A DNA stretch of 64,000 nucleotides from Xanthobacter sp. NM-25 (GCF_022138605.1 NZ_JACBFS010000002.1:248001-312000); one strand, 5' to 3'. Shown: positions 16,672-25,583, counted from the stretch's first letter. Notes: a model not told the origin generated them from the sequence alone. Program-made: numbers and translations.

Positions 16672-17384
16672 CAGCTCACCCGATAGGCGGTCTCGCGCGG
16701 CGCGGGGGCGGCGAGATCGCAGATGAGGGTTTCCCCGGCGGTGGTGAGCTGGCCCTCGGACACCTGAACCTTGGTGCCCGGCGGCAGATAGATATCCACC
16801 CGCGAGCCGAAGCGGATGAGGCCGAACCGCTCGCCGGCGCCGATCTCCTCGCCCTCGCGCACGAAACACACGATGCGTCGGGCGATCAGCCCGGCAATCT
16901 GCACGATGCCCACCGGCACGGTCTGCGTGCCCACCCGGGTTTCCAGCACCAGGCCGTTGCGCTCATTGTCCTCGCTGGCCTTGTCGAGATCGGCGTTGAG
17001 GAAGATGCCGGGCTTGTAGGCGACGCGCAGAATGCGGCCAGTCACCGCCGCCCGGTTCACATGCACGTTGAACACGTTCATGAAGATGGAGACGCGCAGC
17101 AGCGGCTCGTCGGAAAGGTCCAGCTCCCGCGGTGGGCGGGCGAGGCCGATCTGCGAGATGCGGCCATCGGCGGGGGCGATCACGAGGCCCTCGCGCACCG
17201 GCGTCACCCGCGGCGGATCGCGAAAGAACAACGCGGTCCAGATGGCGAGCCCCACGGCGATCATGCCGAAGAAGGTCGAAACCGACAGCAGCCCGAGGGC
17301 GATCACCACCGCGATGGCGATGAAGGGGTACCCCTCGCGATGGATGGGCACCAGGGACTGGCGGATGCTGGCGACGATGGACAA
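16671..17384 (-). CDS. psd: Phosphatidylserine decarboxylase proenzyme
   Basis: Psd decarboxylates phosphatidylserine to phosphatidylethanolamine. I choose the TTG at 17384 because a clear GGAGG lies five bases upstream and the resulting N-terminus (MSIVASIRQSLVPIHREGYPFIA) matches related proteins. An ATG at 17420 would add 12 residues. The 237-residue product is the short alphaproteobacterial/archaeal-like form. It has two membrane segments near residues 20-55, the conserved FFRDPPR, the FNVHVNRAPV-like FNVHVNRAAVTG, and the self-cleavage site RFGLIRFGS, where Ser194 becomes the pyruvoyl group. It is the first gene of psd-pssA. Confidence 0.94.
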   Translation of the reverse strand: MSIVASIRQSLVPIHREGYPFIAIAVVIALGLLSVSTFFGMIAVGLAIWTALFFRDPPRVTPVREGLVIAPADGRISQIGLARPPRELDLSDEPLLRVSIFMNVFNVHVNRAAVTGRILRVAYKPGIFLNADLDKASEDNERNGLVLETRVGTQTVPVGIVQIAGLIARRIVCFVREGEEIGAGERFGLIRFGSRVDIYLPPGTKVQVSEGQLTTAGETLICDLAAPAPRETAYRVS

Positions 17385-17725
17385 TGGGGCCTCCGAAGGA
17401 CGCCGCGCCGCGTGCGGCACGAACGGCAGAGGTAGTGAGCGCGAGCCGCCGCGTCAAATCTGTCAACGCCGCAGGTGGGGAACGGCCCGGCGGAGTTAGC
17501 ACGCCAGAGCGGCCACCTCGTCCGCGACGGCCCGATCCGCACCAACCGGCCGACGCCGGCGCGGCCCGGCCCGGCTACGTGCCAACACCGGACGTTCCGG
17601 CCCCCTCCCCGGCCCTCCCCCGCAAGCGGGAGAGGGAGTGCGGCGCGGCGCGGGGGCGGAGGCCGTCCCAGGCCGGCGTTCCACGATTGTGCCGGCAACC
17701 CACCCTACCGCGAAACCCACCGGCC
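17385..17725. other. Intergenic region between psd and the AraC gene
   Basis: This 341-bp stretch separates the psd start (minus) from the AraC-type gene's stop (minus). It should contain the psd-pssA promoter. I see no gene in it. It contains a half copy of the GC-rich palindromic repeat at 17599-17650. Confidence 0.55.
17599..17650. repeat. GC-rich intergenic palindromic repeat, half copy A
   Basis: The segment CCCTCCCCCGC-AAGC-GGGAGAGGG folds on itself and matches the right half of the larger elements at 22551, 23926 and 24209, including the preceding CCCCCTCCCCGG. Confidence 0.7.
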
Positions 17726-18706
17726 TCACCCGGCCCGCGCATCGCGGCGGTAGGCGCCGGGGCTTTTGCCGGTCCATTTGCGGAAGGCGCGGTGAAAGGC
17801 GCTCGGCTCGGAAAAGCCGAGATGCACCGCCAGCTCCGCCACGTCGCGGTCGCCGTGCCGCAATTCCTCCACCGCCATGGCCCGGCGCAGGTCGTCCTTG
17901 ATCTCGCGATAGGTCTGTCCTTCGCCGCTCAGGCGGCGGCGCAGGGTGGGTTCCGGCAGGCGCAGCTGGCGGGCGAGGGTGGCGAAGCTCGGCCAGGCGG
18001 CGGGCGGGCTCGCCCGCAGGCGGGCGCGCACCTTGGCCACCAGGCCGGCATCATGGCGGTAGCGCACCAGGATGTTGGCCGGCGCCCGGCGCAGGAAATC
18101 GCGCAGCGCCCGCTCGTTGCGGATCGCCGGCAGGCGCAGGAAATCCGCATCGAAGGCGAGCACGCTCTCCGCCTGACCGAACCGCACCGGCGCGCCGAAG
18201 AACAGACCGTAATCCGCCCCATGGGCCGGCGGACCGCAGCGGAAATCCACCCGCCGCAACGGGATGCGCCGGCCCACCAGCCAGCAGGTGATGCCGTGCA
18301 CGATGATCCAGAAGGTCCGGTAAGCGAAGGCGGAGCGGGGCGCGCCCGCATCCTTCAGCACGATCTGCGCGAGGCCATCAGCCACCACCAGTTCCCCATA
18401 GGGATCGTCCATGACCAGGCGCAGGAAGCGCAGGGCCCGCTTCAGCGCCTGTTCCAGCGTCGCCGCCGACAGGATGGCGTGGCACAGAAGGGTGAAGCTG
18501 CCCGAGCGCATAGGCCGCGCCCCCTCGCCGAAGAATTCGTCGTCGATGGTGGCGGCAATGGCGAGCCACAGCGCCCCATAACGCTCCGCCGACACCGGCT
18601 CGCGCACCACCGCGGGCAGGCCGGCGCGGGCCAGCAGCGGAGCTTCGTCGATACCGCGGCGGCGCAGGCATTGCAGCGCATCATCGACGAAGCCCGGCGA
18701 GATCAT
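17726..18706 (-). CDS. AraC-family transcriptional regulator (OruR-like)
   Basis: I take the ATG at 18706 (MISPGFVDDALQCLRRRGID); a TTG at 18742 gives a 12-residue extension without a good ribosome site. The 326-residue protein has the arabinose-binding-like N-terminal domain of the OruR/ArgR-type AraC group. The C-terminal double helix-turn-helix at about 230-320 includes LARQLRLPEPTLRRRLSGEGQTYREIKDDLRRAMA and VAELAVHLGFSEPSAFHRAFRKWTGKSPGAYR. It diverges from the acyl-CoA degradation operon with about 150 bases between starts. That placement strongly suggests it activates this operon, possibly with an acyl-CoA or carboxylic acid as ligand. Confidence 0.92.
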   Translation of the reverse strand: MISPGFVDDALQCLRRRGIDEAPLLARAGLPAVVREPVSAERYGALWLAIAATIDDEFFGEGARPMRSGSFTLLCHAILSAATLEQALKRALRFLRLVMDDPYGELVVADGLAQIVLKDAGAPRSAFAYRTFWIIVHGITCWLVGRRIPLRRVDFRCGPPAHGADYGLFFGAPVRFGQAESVLAFDADFLRLPAIRNERALRDFLRRAPANILVRYRHDAGLVAKVRARLRASPPAAWPSFATLARQLRLPEPTLRRRLSGEGQTYREIKDDLRRAMAVEELRHGDRDVAELAVHLGFSEPSAFHRAFRKWTGKSPGAYRRDARAG

Positions 18707-18859
18707 GCGCCGTTCCACGGCACGCCTCACGAAACATTGCAAAAACGATCACAGATTTAGTCCAATTTGGTCATCGTATGCCACCCGGCTTCGTCGCTAG
18801 ATCGCCGAAACGCACAAGGGTCCCCGCCCCATGGGCAGAACCGGGACCAACGGAGGAGC

Positions 18860-20533
18860 ATGATGGCCGACACTCCCAACGCCACCCCCAGCCATGCCGA
18901 AGCCGTCCGCGACTTCCGCTTTGAAGATGTCGCCGCCCTCCTCGACGGGGATCTGGACACCGGCATCAACGCCTGCATCGAGTGCTGCGATCGCCATGCA
19001 GCCTCCGGCGGCACCATTCTCGACTGGGAAAGCGCCGATGGCCGGCGAGCGAGCTACACCTTCGCCCAGATGAAGGCGCTTTCGGCCCGCTTTGCGAACC
19101 TTCTCACCGCCCAGGGCATCGGGCCCGGCGACGTGGTGGCGGGCCTGTTGCCGCGCACGCCGGAACTGCTCATCACCATTCTCGGCACCTGGCGGGCGGG
19201 GGCGGTCTACCAGCCGTTGTTCACCGCCTTCGGCCCCAAGGCCATCGAGCACCGGCTGAAGACCTCCGAGGCCAAGCTGGTGGTCACCGACAGCCACAAT
19301 CGCCCGAAGCTGGACGATCTGGAGAAGGCTCCGAAGGTCGCCCTCGTCACCCGACCTGGCGATGCCGCCCCGCGCCTTGGCGACATCGACTTCCATGCCG
19401 AGATGGCCCGCCAGAGCGCGGATTTCGCGCCGGTGCTGCGCAAGGGCTCGGACCTGTTCCTCATGATGTCCACCTCGGGCACCACCGGCCTGCCCAAGGG
19501 CGTGCCGGTGCCCCTCAAGGCGCTGCTCGCCTTCACCATCTACATGCGGGACGCGGTGGATCTGCGGCCTGACGACAAGTTCTGGAACATCGCCGATCCC
19601 GGCTGGGCCTATGGCCTCTATTACGCGGTCACCGGGCCGCTGCTGCTGGGCCATGCCACCACCTTCTATGATGGCCCCTTCACCGCCGCGACCACCTATG
19701 ACGTCATCAAGCGACATGGCATCACCAACCTTGCCGGCGCTCCCACCGCCTACCGGCTGCTGATCGCCGCCGGGCCGGAAATGGCGGCGAAGGTGAAGGG
19801 TCAGCTGCGCGTGGTCTCCAGCGCCGGCGAGCCGCTGAACCCGGAAGTCATCCGCTGGTTCGCCGAGCATCTCGATGCGCCCATCCATGACCATTACGGC
19901 CAGACCGAGCTGGGCATGGTGGTGAACAACCACCACCGCCTGAAGCATGCGGTGCATCCCGGCTCTGCCGGCCATGCCATGCCGGGCTACCGGGTGGCGG
20001 TGCTGAACGAGGCCGGCCAAGAACTGCCGCCCAACGTGCCCGGCGTGCTGGCGGTGGATATCGCCAACTCGCCGCTGCTGTGGTTCACCGGCTATTACAA
20101 GCAGGAGACCCCGGCCATCGCCGGCGGCTACTACCGCACCGGCGACACGGTGGAGCTGGAGGAAGACGGCCGCATCAGCTTCGTCGGCCGGGCCGATGAC
20201 GTCATCACCTCGTCCGGCTACCGCATCGGCCCGTTCGATGTGGAAAGCGCCCTCATCGAGCATCCGGCGGTGATCGAGGCGGCGGTGATCGGCAAGCCCG
20301 ATCCCGAACGCACCGAGCTGGTGAAGGCCTTCGTCATCCTGAAGCCGGGCACCGAGCCCACCGCTGCGCTGGCGGAGGAACTCCAGCAATATGTGAAGCG
20401 GCGGCTCTCGGCCCATGCCTATCCGCGCGAGATCGCTTTCGTGGAAGAATTGCCGAAAACGCCGAGCGGCAAGCTGCAGCGCTTCATGCTGCGCAACCAG
20501 GAAGCCGCCAAGTTCAAGGACAGCGCCGCCTGA
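18860..20533 (+). CDS. Acyl-CoA synthetase (AMP-forming), medium/short-chain type
   Basis: The enzyme activates a carboxylic acid to its acyl-CoA with ATP. The start follows GGAGGAGC; two overlapping ATGs (18860 and 18863) are possible. The 557-residue protein has the ATP-binding loop STSGTTGLPKG at 204-214, HDHYGQTELGM, YYRTGDTVELEEDG, the hinge FVGRADDVITSSGYRIGPFDVE, and the catalytic Lys538 in TPSGKLQRF. Its overall form is that of acetyl-CoA-synthetase-like medium-chain enzymes rather than long-chain FadD. It is the first gene of the operon and the entry step for whatever acid the operon consumes. Confidence 0.92.
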   Translation: MMADTPNATPSHAEAVRDFRFEDVAALLDGDLDTGINACIECCDRHAASGGTILDWESADGRRASYTFAQMKALSARFANLLTAQGIGPGDVVAGLLPRTPELLITILGTWRAGAVYQPLFTAFGPKAIEHRLKTSEAKLVVTDSHNRPKLDDLEKAPKVALVTRPGDAAPRLGDIDFHAEMARQSADFAPVLRKGSDLFLMMSTSGTTGLPKGVPVPLKALLAFTIYMRDAVDLRPDDKFWNIADPGWAYGLYYAVTGPLLLGHATTFYDGPFTAATTYDVIKRHGITNLAGAPTAYRLLIAAGPEMAAKVKGQLRVVSSAGEPLNPEVIRWFAEHLDAPIHDHYGQTELGMVVNNHHRLKHAVHPGSAGHAMPGYRVAVLNEAGQELPPNVPGVLAVDIANSPLLWFTGYYKQETPAIAGGYYRTGDTVELEEDGRISFVGRADDVITSSGYRIGPFDVESALIEHPAVIEAAVIGKPDPERTELVKAFVILKPGTEPTAALAEELQQYVKRRLSAHAYPREIAFVEELPKTPSGKLQRFMLRNQEAAKFKDSAA

Positions 20534-20559
20534 AGCGACGCGACATTTCGGGGGGACCC

Positions 20560-21327
20560 ATGCAGATTCAAGATCGCGTCTTTCTCGTCACCGGCGCCGG
20601 CTCCGGCCTCGGCGCCGCCGTCTCCCGCATGCTGGTGGGCGAAGGCGCCAAGGTGGTGGGGCTCGACATCAATGCCGAGGCCGGTGCCACGGTGGCCGCC
20701 GAGCTGGGGGAGGCCTTCCGCTTCCAGAAGGCGGACGTGACCAGCGAGGCCGATGGCCTCGCCGCGGTAACGCTGGCGAAAGAGGTGTTCGGCGCCGTGC
20801 ACGGCCTCGTCAATTGCGCCGGCGTGGCGCCGGGCGAGAAGGTGGTGGGCCGCGAGGGTCCGCACCGGCTGGAGAGCTTCGCCCGCGCCGTCACCATCAA
20901 CCTCATCGGCACCTTCAACATGCTGCGGCTGGCTGCTGATGCCATCACCAAGGCCGAGCCGGGGCCGGATGGCGAGCGGGGCGTGATCATCAACACCGCC
21001 TCCATCGCCGCCTTCGACGGGCAGATCGGCCAGTGCGCCTATGCCGCCTCCAAGGGCGGGGTCGCCGCCCTCACCCTGCCGGCGGCGCGGGAGCTGGCGC
21101 GGTTCGGGGTGCGGGTGGTGACCATCGCCCCCGGCATTTTCGAGACCCCCATGATGGCCGGCATGCCCCCGGAGGTGCAGGACGCCCTCGGCAAGGGCGT
21201 GCCGTTCCCGCCCCGGCTCGGCCGGCCGCCGGAATATGCGGCGCTGGTGAAGCACATCATCGAGAACATCATGCTCAACGGCGAGGTCATCCGCCTCGAC
21301 GGCGCGCTGCGCATGCCGCCGCGCTGA
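20560..21327 (+). CDS. 3-hydroxyacyl-CoA dehydrogenase, SDR (HSD17B10-like) type
   Basis: The 255-residue SDR resembles type 2 3-hydroxyacyl-CoA dehydrogenase (HSD10), which acts on 3-hydroxy-2-methylbutyryl-CoA and short 3-hydroxyacyl-CoAs. It shows TGAGSGLG at 11-18, the HSD10-typical NCAGVAPGEKVVGREGPHRLESFARAVTINLIGTFNM, catalytic Ser148, Tyr161 and Lys165, and the closing GEVIRLDGALRMPPR, which is characteristic of this group. It follows the synthetase by 26 bases. This enzyme type points to isoleucine-like or short-chain acyl-CoA oxidation. Confidence 0.92.
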   Translation: MQIQDRVFLVTGAGSGLGAAVSRMLVGEGAKVVGLDINAEAGATVAAELGEAFRFQKADVTSEADGLAAVTLAKEVFGAVHGLVNCAGVAPGEKVVGREGPHRLESFARAVTINLIGTFNMLRLAADAITKAEPGPDGERGVIINTASIAAFDGQIGQCAYAASKGGVAALTLPAARELARFGVRVVTIAPGIFETPMMAGMPPEVQDALGKGVPFPPRLGRPPEYAALVKHIIENIMLNGEVIRLDGALRMPPR

Positions 21328-21351
21328 ACCCGCAACAGGGAGGAACACCCC

Positions 21352-22542
21352 ATGACGGCTTCTGATCCCATCGTCATCGTCGGCTCTGCCCGCACCCCCA
21401 TGGGCGGCTTCCAGGGCGACTTCAAGGATGTCACCGCCTCCGCCCTCGGCGCCGCCGCCATCGCCGCCGCTCTGGCGCGCGCCGGCGTCGCCCCCGACCA
21501 GGTGGAGGAGGTGGTGTTCGGCTGCGTGCTGCCGGCGGGCCAGGGCCAGGCCCCGGCGCGCCAGGCCGGCCTCGGCGCCGGGCTGCCCCTCTCGGCGGGG
21601 GCCACCACCGTCAACAAGATGTGCGGCTCCGGCATGAAGGCGGCCATGTTCGCCCACGACCTGCTCACCGCCGGCTCGGCCAGCGTGGCGGTGGCCGGCG
21701 GCATGGAGAGCATGACCAACGCCCCCTATCTGCTCGACCGCGCCCGCGCCGGCTATCGCATGGGCCACGGCCGGGTGATGGACCACATGTTCCTCGACGG
21801 CCTGGAAGACGCCTATGACAAGGGCCGGCTGATGGGCACCTTCGCGGAGGATTGCGCGGAAGCCTACCAGTTCACCCGCGAGGCCCAGGACGCCTTCGCC
21901 ATCGCCTCCCTCACCAAGGCGCAGAAGGCGATCACCGACGGCTCCTTCGCCGCCGAGGTCACCCCGGTGACGGTGAAGGCCGGCAAGGTGGAGAAGGTCA
22001 TCGCCAGCGACGAGCAGCCCCCCAAGGCGAAGCTGGACAAGATCCCCACCCTGAAGCCCGCGTTCCGCGAGGGCGGCACGGTGACGGCGGCCAATTCCTC
22101 CTCCATCTCCGATGGCGCGGCAGCGCTCGTGCTGATGCGCCGCTCGGAGGCGGAGAAGCGCGGGCTCACCCCGCTCGCCGCCATCGTCGGCCACGCCACC
22201 CACGCCCAGGCGCCGAACCTGTTCACCACCGCCCCGGTGGGCGCCATCGAGAAGCTCGCCGGCAAGACCGGCTGGGACCTGAAGGACGTGGACCTGTTCG
22301 AGGTGAACGAGGCGTTCGCGGTGGTGCCCATGGTGGCCATCAAGGATCTCGGCCTGCCGGAGGACAAGGTGAACGTGCACGGCGGCGCCTGCGCCCTCGG
22401 CCATCCCATCGGCGCCTCGGGCGCGCGGGTGATGGTGACGCTGTTGGCGGCGCTGCAGAAGTATGGCCTGAAGCGCGGCATCGCCTCCCTCTGCATCGGC
22501 GGCGGCGAGGCCACGGCGGTCGCCATCGAACGCCTGAGCTGA
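21352..22542 (+). CDS. Acetyl-CoA C-acyltransferase (thiolase)
   Basis: The 396-residue protein is a thiolase that cleaves 3-oxoacyl-CoA, or condenses acetyl-CoA. Cys91 is the nucleophile (VNKMCGSGMKAAM). HGGACALGHPIGASG supplies the active-site His, and SLCIGGGEATA the second Cys. The sequence is of the PhaA/AtoB-like biosynthetic/degradative short-chain group. In this operon it most likely cleaves acetoacetyl-CoA or 2-methylacetoacetyl-CoA. It follows the HSD10 gene by 24 bases with a good ribosome site (AGGGAGGA). Confidence 0.93.
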   Translation: MTASDPIVIVGSARTPMGGFQGDFKDVTASALGAAAIAAALARAGVAPDQVEEVVFGCVLPAGQGQAPARQAGLGAGLPLSAGATTVNKMCGSGMKAAMFAHDLLTAGSASVAVAGGMESMTNAPYLLDRARAGYRMGHGRVMDHMFLDGLEDAYDKGRLMGTFAEDCAEAYQFTREAQDAFAIASLTKAQKAITDGSFAAEVTPVTVKAGKVEKVIASDEQPPKAKLDKIPTLKPAFREGGTVTAANSSSISDGAAALVLMRRSEAEKRGLTPLAAIVGHATHAQAPNLFTTAPVGAIEKLAGKTGWDLKDVDLFEVNEAFAVVPMVAIKDLGLPEDKVNVHGGACALGHPIGASGARVMVTLLAALQKYGLKRGIASLCIGGGEATAVAIERLS

Positions 22543-22550
22543 GCGGGCGC

Positions 22551-22676
22551 CAAGCCCTCTCCCACTTGGGGGTGGGAGGGGGAAAGCGGCGCCGCCCGCA
22601 CCTCCGCCGGAGCGCTTTGCTCCGGCCGGCCGCCCCTCCCCGGCCCTCCCCCGCAAGCGGGAGAGGGGGAGCGGCG
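22551..22676. repeat. GC-rich intergenic palindromic repeat, copy B
   Basis: The left end reads CCCTCTCCCACTTGGGGGTG and the right end CCCTCCCCCGCAAGCGGGAG, with GGGAGGGGGAAAGCG and CCGCCGGAGCG in between. The two ends are roughly inverted copies, so the whole unit could fold into a long stem. It lies between the thiolase and acyl-CoA dehydrogenase genes, which may be separately terminated or stabilised here. Confidence 0.8.
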
Positions 22677-22743
22677 ATTCAACGCCGATCCCGGCACCTT
22701 CAGAACGCGTGCAAGACCAACAAGACCCTTCGAGGAAACCGCC

Positions 22744-23871
22744 ATGCTGCTGCACGACACCCAGACCGAGATCCGCGACGCGGTCCGCGCCTTTGCCCAG
22801 GAGCGGCTGGCCCCCGGCGCCGCCGCCCGCGATCGCGCCCATGCCTTTCCCGCGGCGGAGCTCGCCGAGATGGGGGCGCTTGGCTTCCTCGGCATGCTGG
22901 TGCCGGAGGCGTATGGCGGCGCCGACACCGATCTGATCTCCTATGCGCTGGCGCTGGAGGAAATCGCGGCGGCGGAAGGCGCCACCTCCACCATCGTCTC
23001 GGTGCATTCCTCGGTGGGCTGCGGGCCCATCGTGAAGTTCGGCACCGAAGAGCAGAAGCAACGCTTCCTGCCCAAGCTCGCCTCGGGCGAATGGATCGGT
23101 GGCTTTGCCCTGACCGAGCCGCACACCGGCTCGGACGCCGCCGCCATCCGCACCCGCGCCCGCCGCGACGGCGATTCCTATGTGCTGAACGGTGCCAAGC
23201 AGTTCATCACCTCCGGCAAGAACGGCCAGGTCATCATCGTGTTCGCGGTGACCGATCCCGAGGCCGGCAAGAAGGGCATTTCCGCCTTCATCGTGCCCAC
23301 CGACACCCCTGGCTATGAGGTGGTGCGGGTGGAGGAGAAGCTGGGCCAGCATGCCTCCGACACCTGCGCCCTCGCCTTCAACGACATGCGCATTCCCGCC
23401 GAGCTGCGGCTCGGCGCCGAGGGCGAGGGGCTGAAGATCGCCCTCGCCAATCTGGAAGGCGGGCGCATCGGCATCGCCTCCCAATCGGTGGGCATGGCCC
23501 GCGCCGCGTTCGAGGCCGCCTGTGCCTATGCCAAGGAGCGGGTCACCTTCGGCAAGCCCATCTTCGAGCACCAGGCCATCGGCTTCCGCCTCGCCGACAT
23601 GGCCACCCGCATCGAGGCCGCGCGGCAGATGGTGCTGCACGCCGCCGCCCTGCGCGAGGCCGGCCGGCCCTGCCTCACGGAAGCCTCCATGGCCAAGCTG
23701 TTCGCCTCGGAAACGGCGGAACAGGTGTGCTCGGCCGCCATCCAGATCCACGGCGGCTATGGCTATCTGAACGATTTCCCTGTGGAGCGGATCTATCGCG
23801 ACGTGCGCGTCTGCCAGATCTACGAGGGCACCAGCGACGTGCAGCGCATCGTCATCGCACGCGCCCTCTGA
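22744..23871 (+). CDS. Acyl-CoA dehydrogenase, short/branched-chain type
   Basis: This FAD enzyme introduces the 2,3-double bond into acyl-CoA and passes electrons to electron-transfer flavoprotein. The 375-residue protein has the expected three-domain layout: helical N-terminus, a beta domain with GGFALTEPHTGSDAAAIRTRARRDGD, and the C-terminal helices ending GYGYLNDFPVERIYRDVRVCQIYEGTSDVQRIVIARAL. Glu361 (YEGTSD) is the catalytic base at the position used by short-chain and 2-methylbutyryl enzymes. The start follows GAGGAAACC. It is the oxidation step before an enoyl-CoA hydratase that is not encoded in this operon. Confidence 0.94.
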   Translation: MLLHDTQTEIRDAVRAFAQERLAPGAAARDRAHAFPAAELAEMGALGFLGMLVPEAYGGADTDLISYALALEEIAAAEGATSTIVSVHSSVGCGPIVKFGTEEQKQRFLPKLASGEWIGGFALTEPHTGSDAAAIRTRARRDGDSYVLNGAKQFITSGKNGQVIIVFAVTDPEAGKKGISAFIVPTDTPGYEVVRVEEKLGQHASDTCALAFNDMRIPAELRLGAEGEGLKIALANLEGGRIGIASQSVGMARAAFEAACAYAKERVTFGKPIFEHQAIGFRLADMATRIEAARQMVLHAAALREAGRPCLTEASMAKLFASETAEQVCSAAIQIHGGYGYLNDFPVERIYRDVRVCQIYEGTSDVQRIVIARAL

Positions 23872-23925
23872 TCGCGAGGAGCGAGGGCGCAGCCTGTCAT
23901 GCGCCCGCCCCTCGCAGCCGCGCCC

Positions 23926-24083
23926 CAAAGCCCTCTCCCGCTTGCGGGGGAGGGTTGGGAGGGGGAAGCGACGCTGACGCCCGTACCACCGCCGGAGCGC
24001 TCCGCCCCAGCCGCCTGCCCCCTCCGCAGCCCTCCCCCGCACGCGGGAGAGGGAGAGCGGCGGCGGATGGAAGACACGTTCAA
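23926..24083. repeat. GC-rich intergenic palindromic repeat, copy C
   Basis: The left end CCCTCTCCCGCTTGCGGGGG and the right end CCCTCCCCCGCACGCGGGAG are near inverted copies; CGACGCTGACGCCCG and CCGCCGGAGC lie between them and GAAGACACGTTCAA closes the unit. Copy D repeats the same 158 bases, same order and same length, exactly 283 bases downstream. Confidence 0.85.
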
Positions 24084-24208
24084 AACGAAAGCCACAGGGA
24101 CCGCCCGGAGGGCCTGCCATGACCGACACGCGACGCCAGCGCTGACATCCAACCCAAGGCCGGCGACGGCGCCGCCCCGTCATGCGCGCTGCCGTCGCCA
24201 CCCCACCC

Positions 24209-24366
24209 CAAAGCCCTCTCCCGCCTGCGGGGGAGGGTTGGGAGGGGGAAAGCGACGCTGACGCCCGATCACCGCCGGAGCACGCCGCACCGGCCGGCTG
24301 CCCCCTCCCCGGCCCTCCCCCGCACGCGGGAGAGGGAGAGCGGCGGCGGGTGGAAGACACGTTCAA
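24209..24366. repeat. GC-rich intergenic palindromic repeat, copy D
   Basis: This is a near-identical direct copy of the unit at 23926-24083 with the same length. The gap between copies (24084-24208) holds only an eight-codon start-like fragment, ATGACCGAC..TGA, at 24119. That fragment sits exactly 283 bases before the true racemase ATG at 24402. Confidence 0.85.
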
Positions 24367-24401
24367 CTCCCAATAAACATAAGTCTTTCCGAGGACACGC
24401 C

Positions 24402-25583
24402 ATGACCGAGACTCCGACGCCCACTCCGACCGTGCCCGTCGTGCCCCGCTCCGGTCCCCTTCAAGGGCTGCGCGTGGTGGATCTCTCGCGGCTGGCGCCG
24501 GGCCCCTATTGCACCATGCTGCTGGCTGATCTCGGGGCCGAGGTGATCGTGGTGGGCGGCGGGCGCGCCGGGGTGGCGATCCCCGAATTGTCGCGGGGCA
24601 AGCGCTTCATCGCCCTCGATCTCAAGGCCCCGGCCGGCCGCGCCGCGCTCCATGCCCTGGTGAAGGGCGCTGACATCCTGGTGGAGGGCTTTCGCCCCGG
24701 CGTCGCCGAGCGCATCGGTGCCGGTTATGAGGAACTGTCCGCCCTCAATCCGAAGCTGGTCTATTGCTCGGTCACCGGCTTCGGCCAGGAGGGGCCGCGG
24801 GCGCTGGAGGCGGGGCACGACATCACCTATCTCGCCCTGTCCGGCGTGCTGGGCGGGCTCGGCCCGAAGGCGGCGCCGCCCACCCCACCCCTGAACCTGG
24901 TGGCGGATTTCGCCGGCGGCAGCCTGATGGCGGCGCTGGGCATCCTCGCCGCCGTCATCGAGGCGCAGCGCTCCGGCCAGGGCCAGAAGATTGATGCCGC
25001 CATGGTGGATGGCGCCCTCTCCCTGATGGCCATGCACTGGCCCCTGTGGCAGACGCCCCACTGGCCCGCCCGCGGCGACGGGCTACTGGCTGGCGACAAG
25101 CCCTTCTATCGCACCTATCCCTGCGCCGATGGCCGCTTCATCGCCGTCGGCGCCCTGGAACGGGGCTTCTTCGAGACCCTGTGGCGCACCCTCGATCTCG
25201 GCCCCGTGCCCGACCACATGGCCCGCGCCAACTGGCCGGAGATCGAACGCCGGCTCGGCGAGACCTTCGCCGCCCGGCCGCGCGACCATTGGTCGGCGCT
25301 GTTCACCGGCACCGATGCCTGTGTCGCCCCGGTGCTGGAGCCCCACGAGGTATGGCGCGACCCGCATATCGCCGCCCGCCATCCCACCTCCGGCCCCCAT
25401 GCGGTGCCGGCGGTGCCGGTGCTGTCGCGCACGCCGGCCGTGGCCCACCCGTTGGATGAGACCGACCAGACGCGGGAGGTCCTGACGGCCCTGGGCCTCG
25501 CCCCCGCCGTGGTGGAGGCGGCCATCGTCCCGCAGGCCCCCGACCAGCGCACCGGCCTCGACTGGCCGCCCGCCCTGCGCTGA
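24402..25583 (+). CDS. Alpha-methylacyl-CoA racemase (CaiB/BaiF fold)
   Basis: The 393-residue protein has the CaiB/BaiF fold. Four residues identify it as a racemase and not a CoA-transferase: Arg98 (EGFRPGV), His139 (AGHDITY), Asp169 (LVADFAGG) and Glu253 (VGALERGFF), which line up with the catalytic Arg/His/Asp/Glu set of mycobacterial MCR. Racemases of this type interconvert (R)- and (S)-2-methylacyl-CoA, so that the S-specific acyl-CoA dehydrogenase can act. It fits the HSD10-type enzyme upstream. The N-terminus is Thr/Pro-rich (TETPTPTPTVPVVPRSG). Transcription may be continuous with the upstream genes or start in the repeated region in front. Confidence 0.88.
   Translation: MTETPTPTPTVPVVPRSGPLQGLRVVDLSRLAPGPYCTMLLADLGAEVIVVGGGRAGVAIPELSRGKRFIALDLKAPAGRAALHALVKGADILVEGFRPGVAERIGAGYEELSALNPKLVYCSVTGFGQEGPRALEAGHDITYLALSGVLGGLGPKAAPPTPPLNLVADFAGGSLMAALGILAAVIEAQRSGQGQKIDAAMVDGALSLMAMHWPLWQTPHWPARGDGLLAGDKPFYRTYPCADGRFIAVGALERGFFETLWRTLDLGPVPDHMARANWPEIERRLGETFAARPRDHWSALFTGTDACVAPVLEPHEVWRDPHIAARHPTSGPHAVPAVPVLSRTPAVAHPLDETDQTREVLTALGLAPAVVEAAIVPQAPDQRTGLDWPPALR

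Noticed and set aside
24119..24145. ATG ACC GAC ... TGA, a possible eight-codon leader peptide
   Set aside because: Its spacing of exactly 283 bases from the true racemase start fits a decayed duplicate better than a functional leader.
20419..24366. A 1315-codon open frame on the minus strand opposite the acyl-CoA operon
   Set aside because: It lies opposite four well-supported genes and runs through the palindromic repeats; its composition is that of a reverse-strand shadow.
23926..24366. Repeated units considered as a CRISPR array
   Set aside because: There are only two copies of 158 bases, each with internal palindromes, no short regular spacers and no cas genes.
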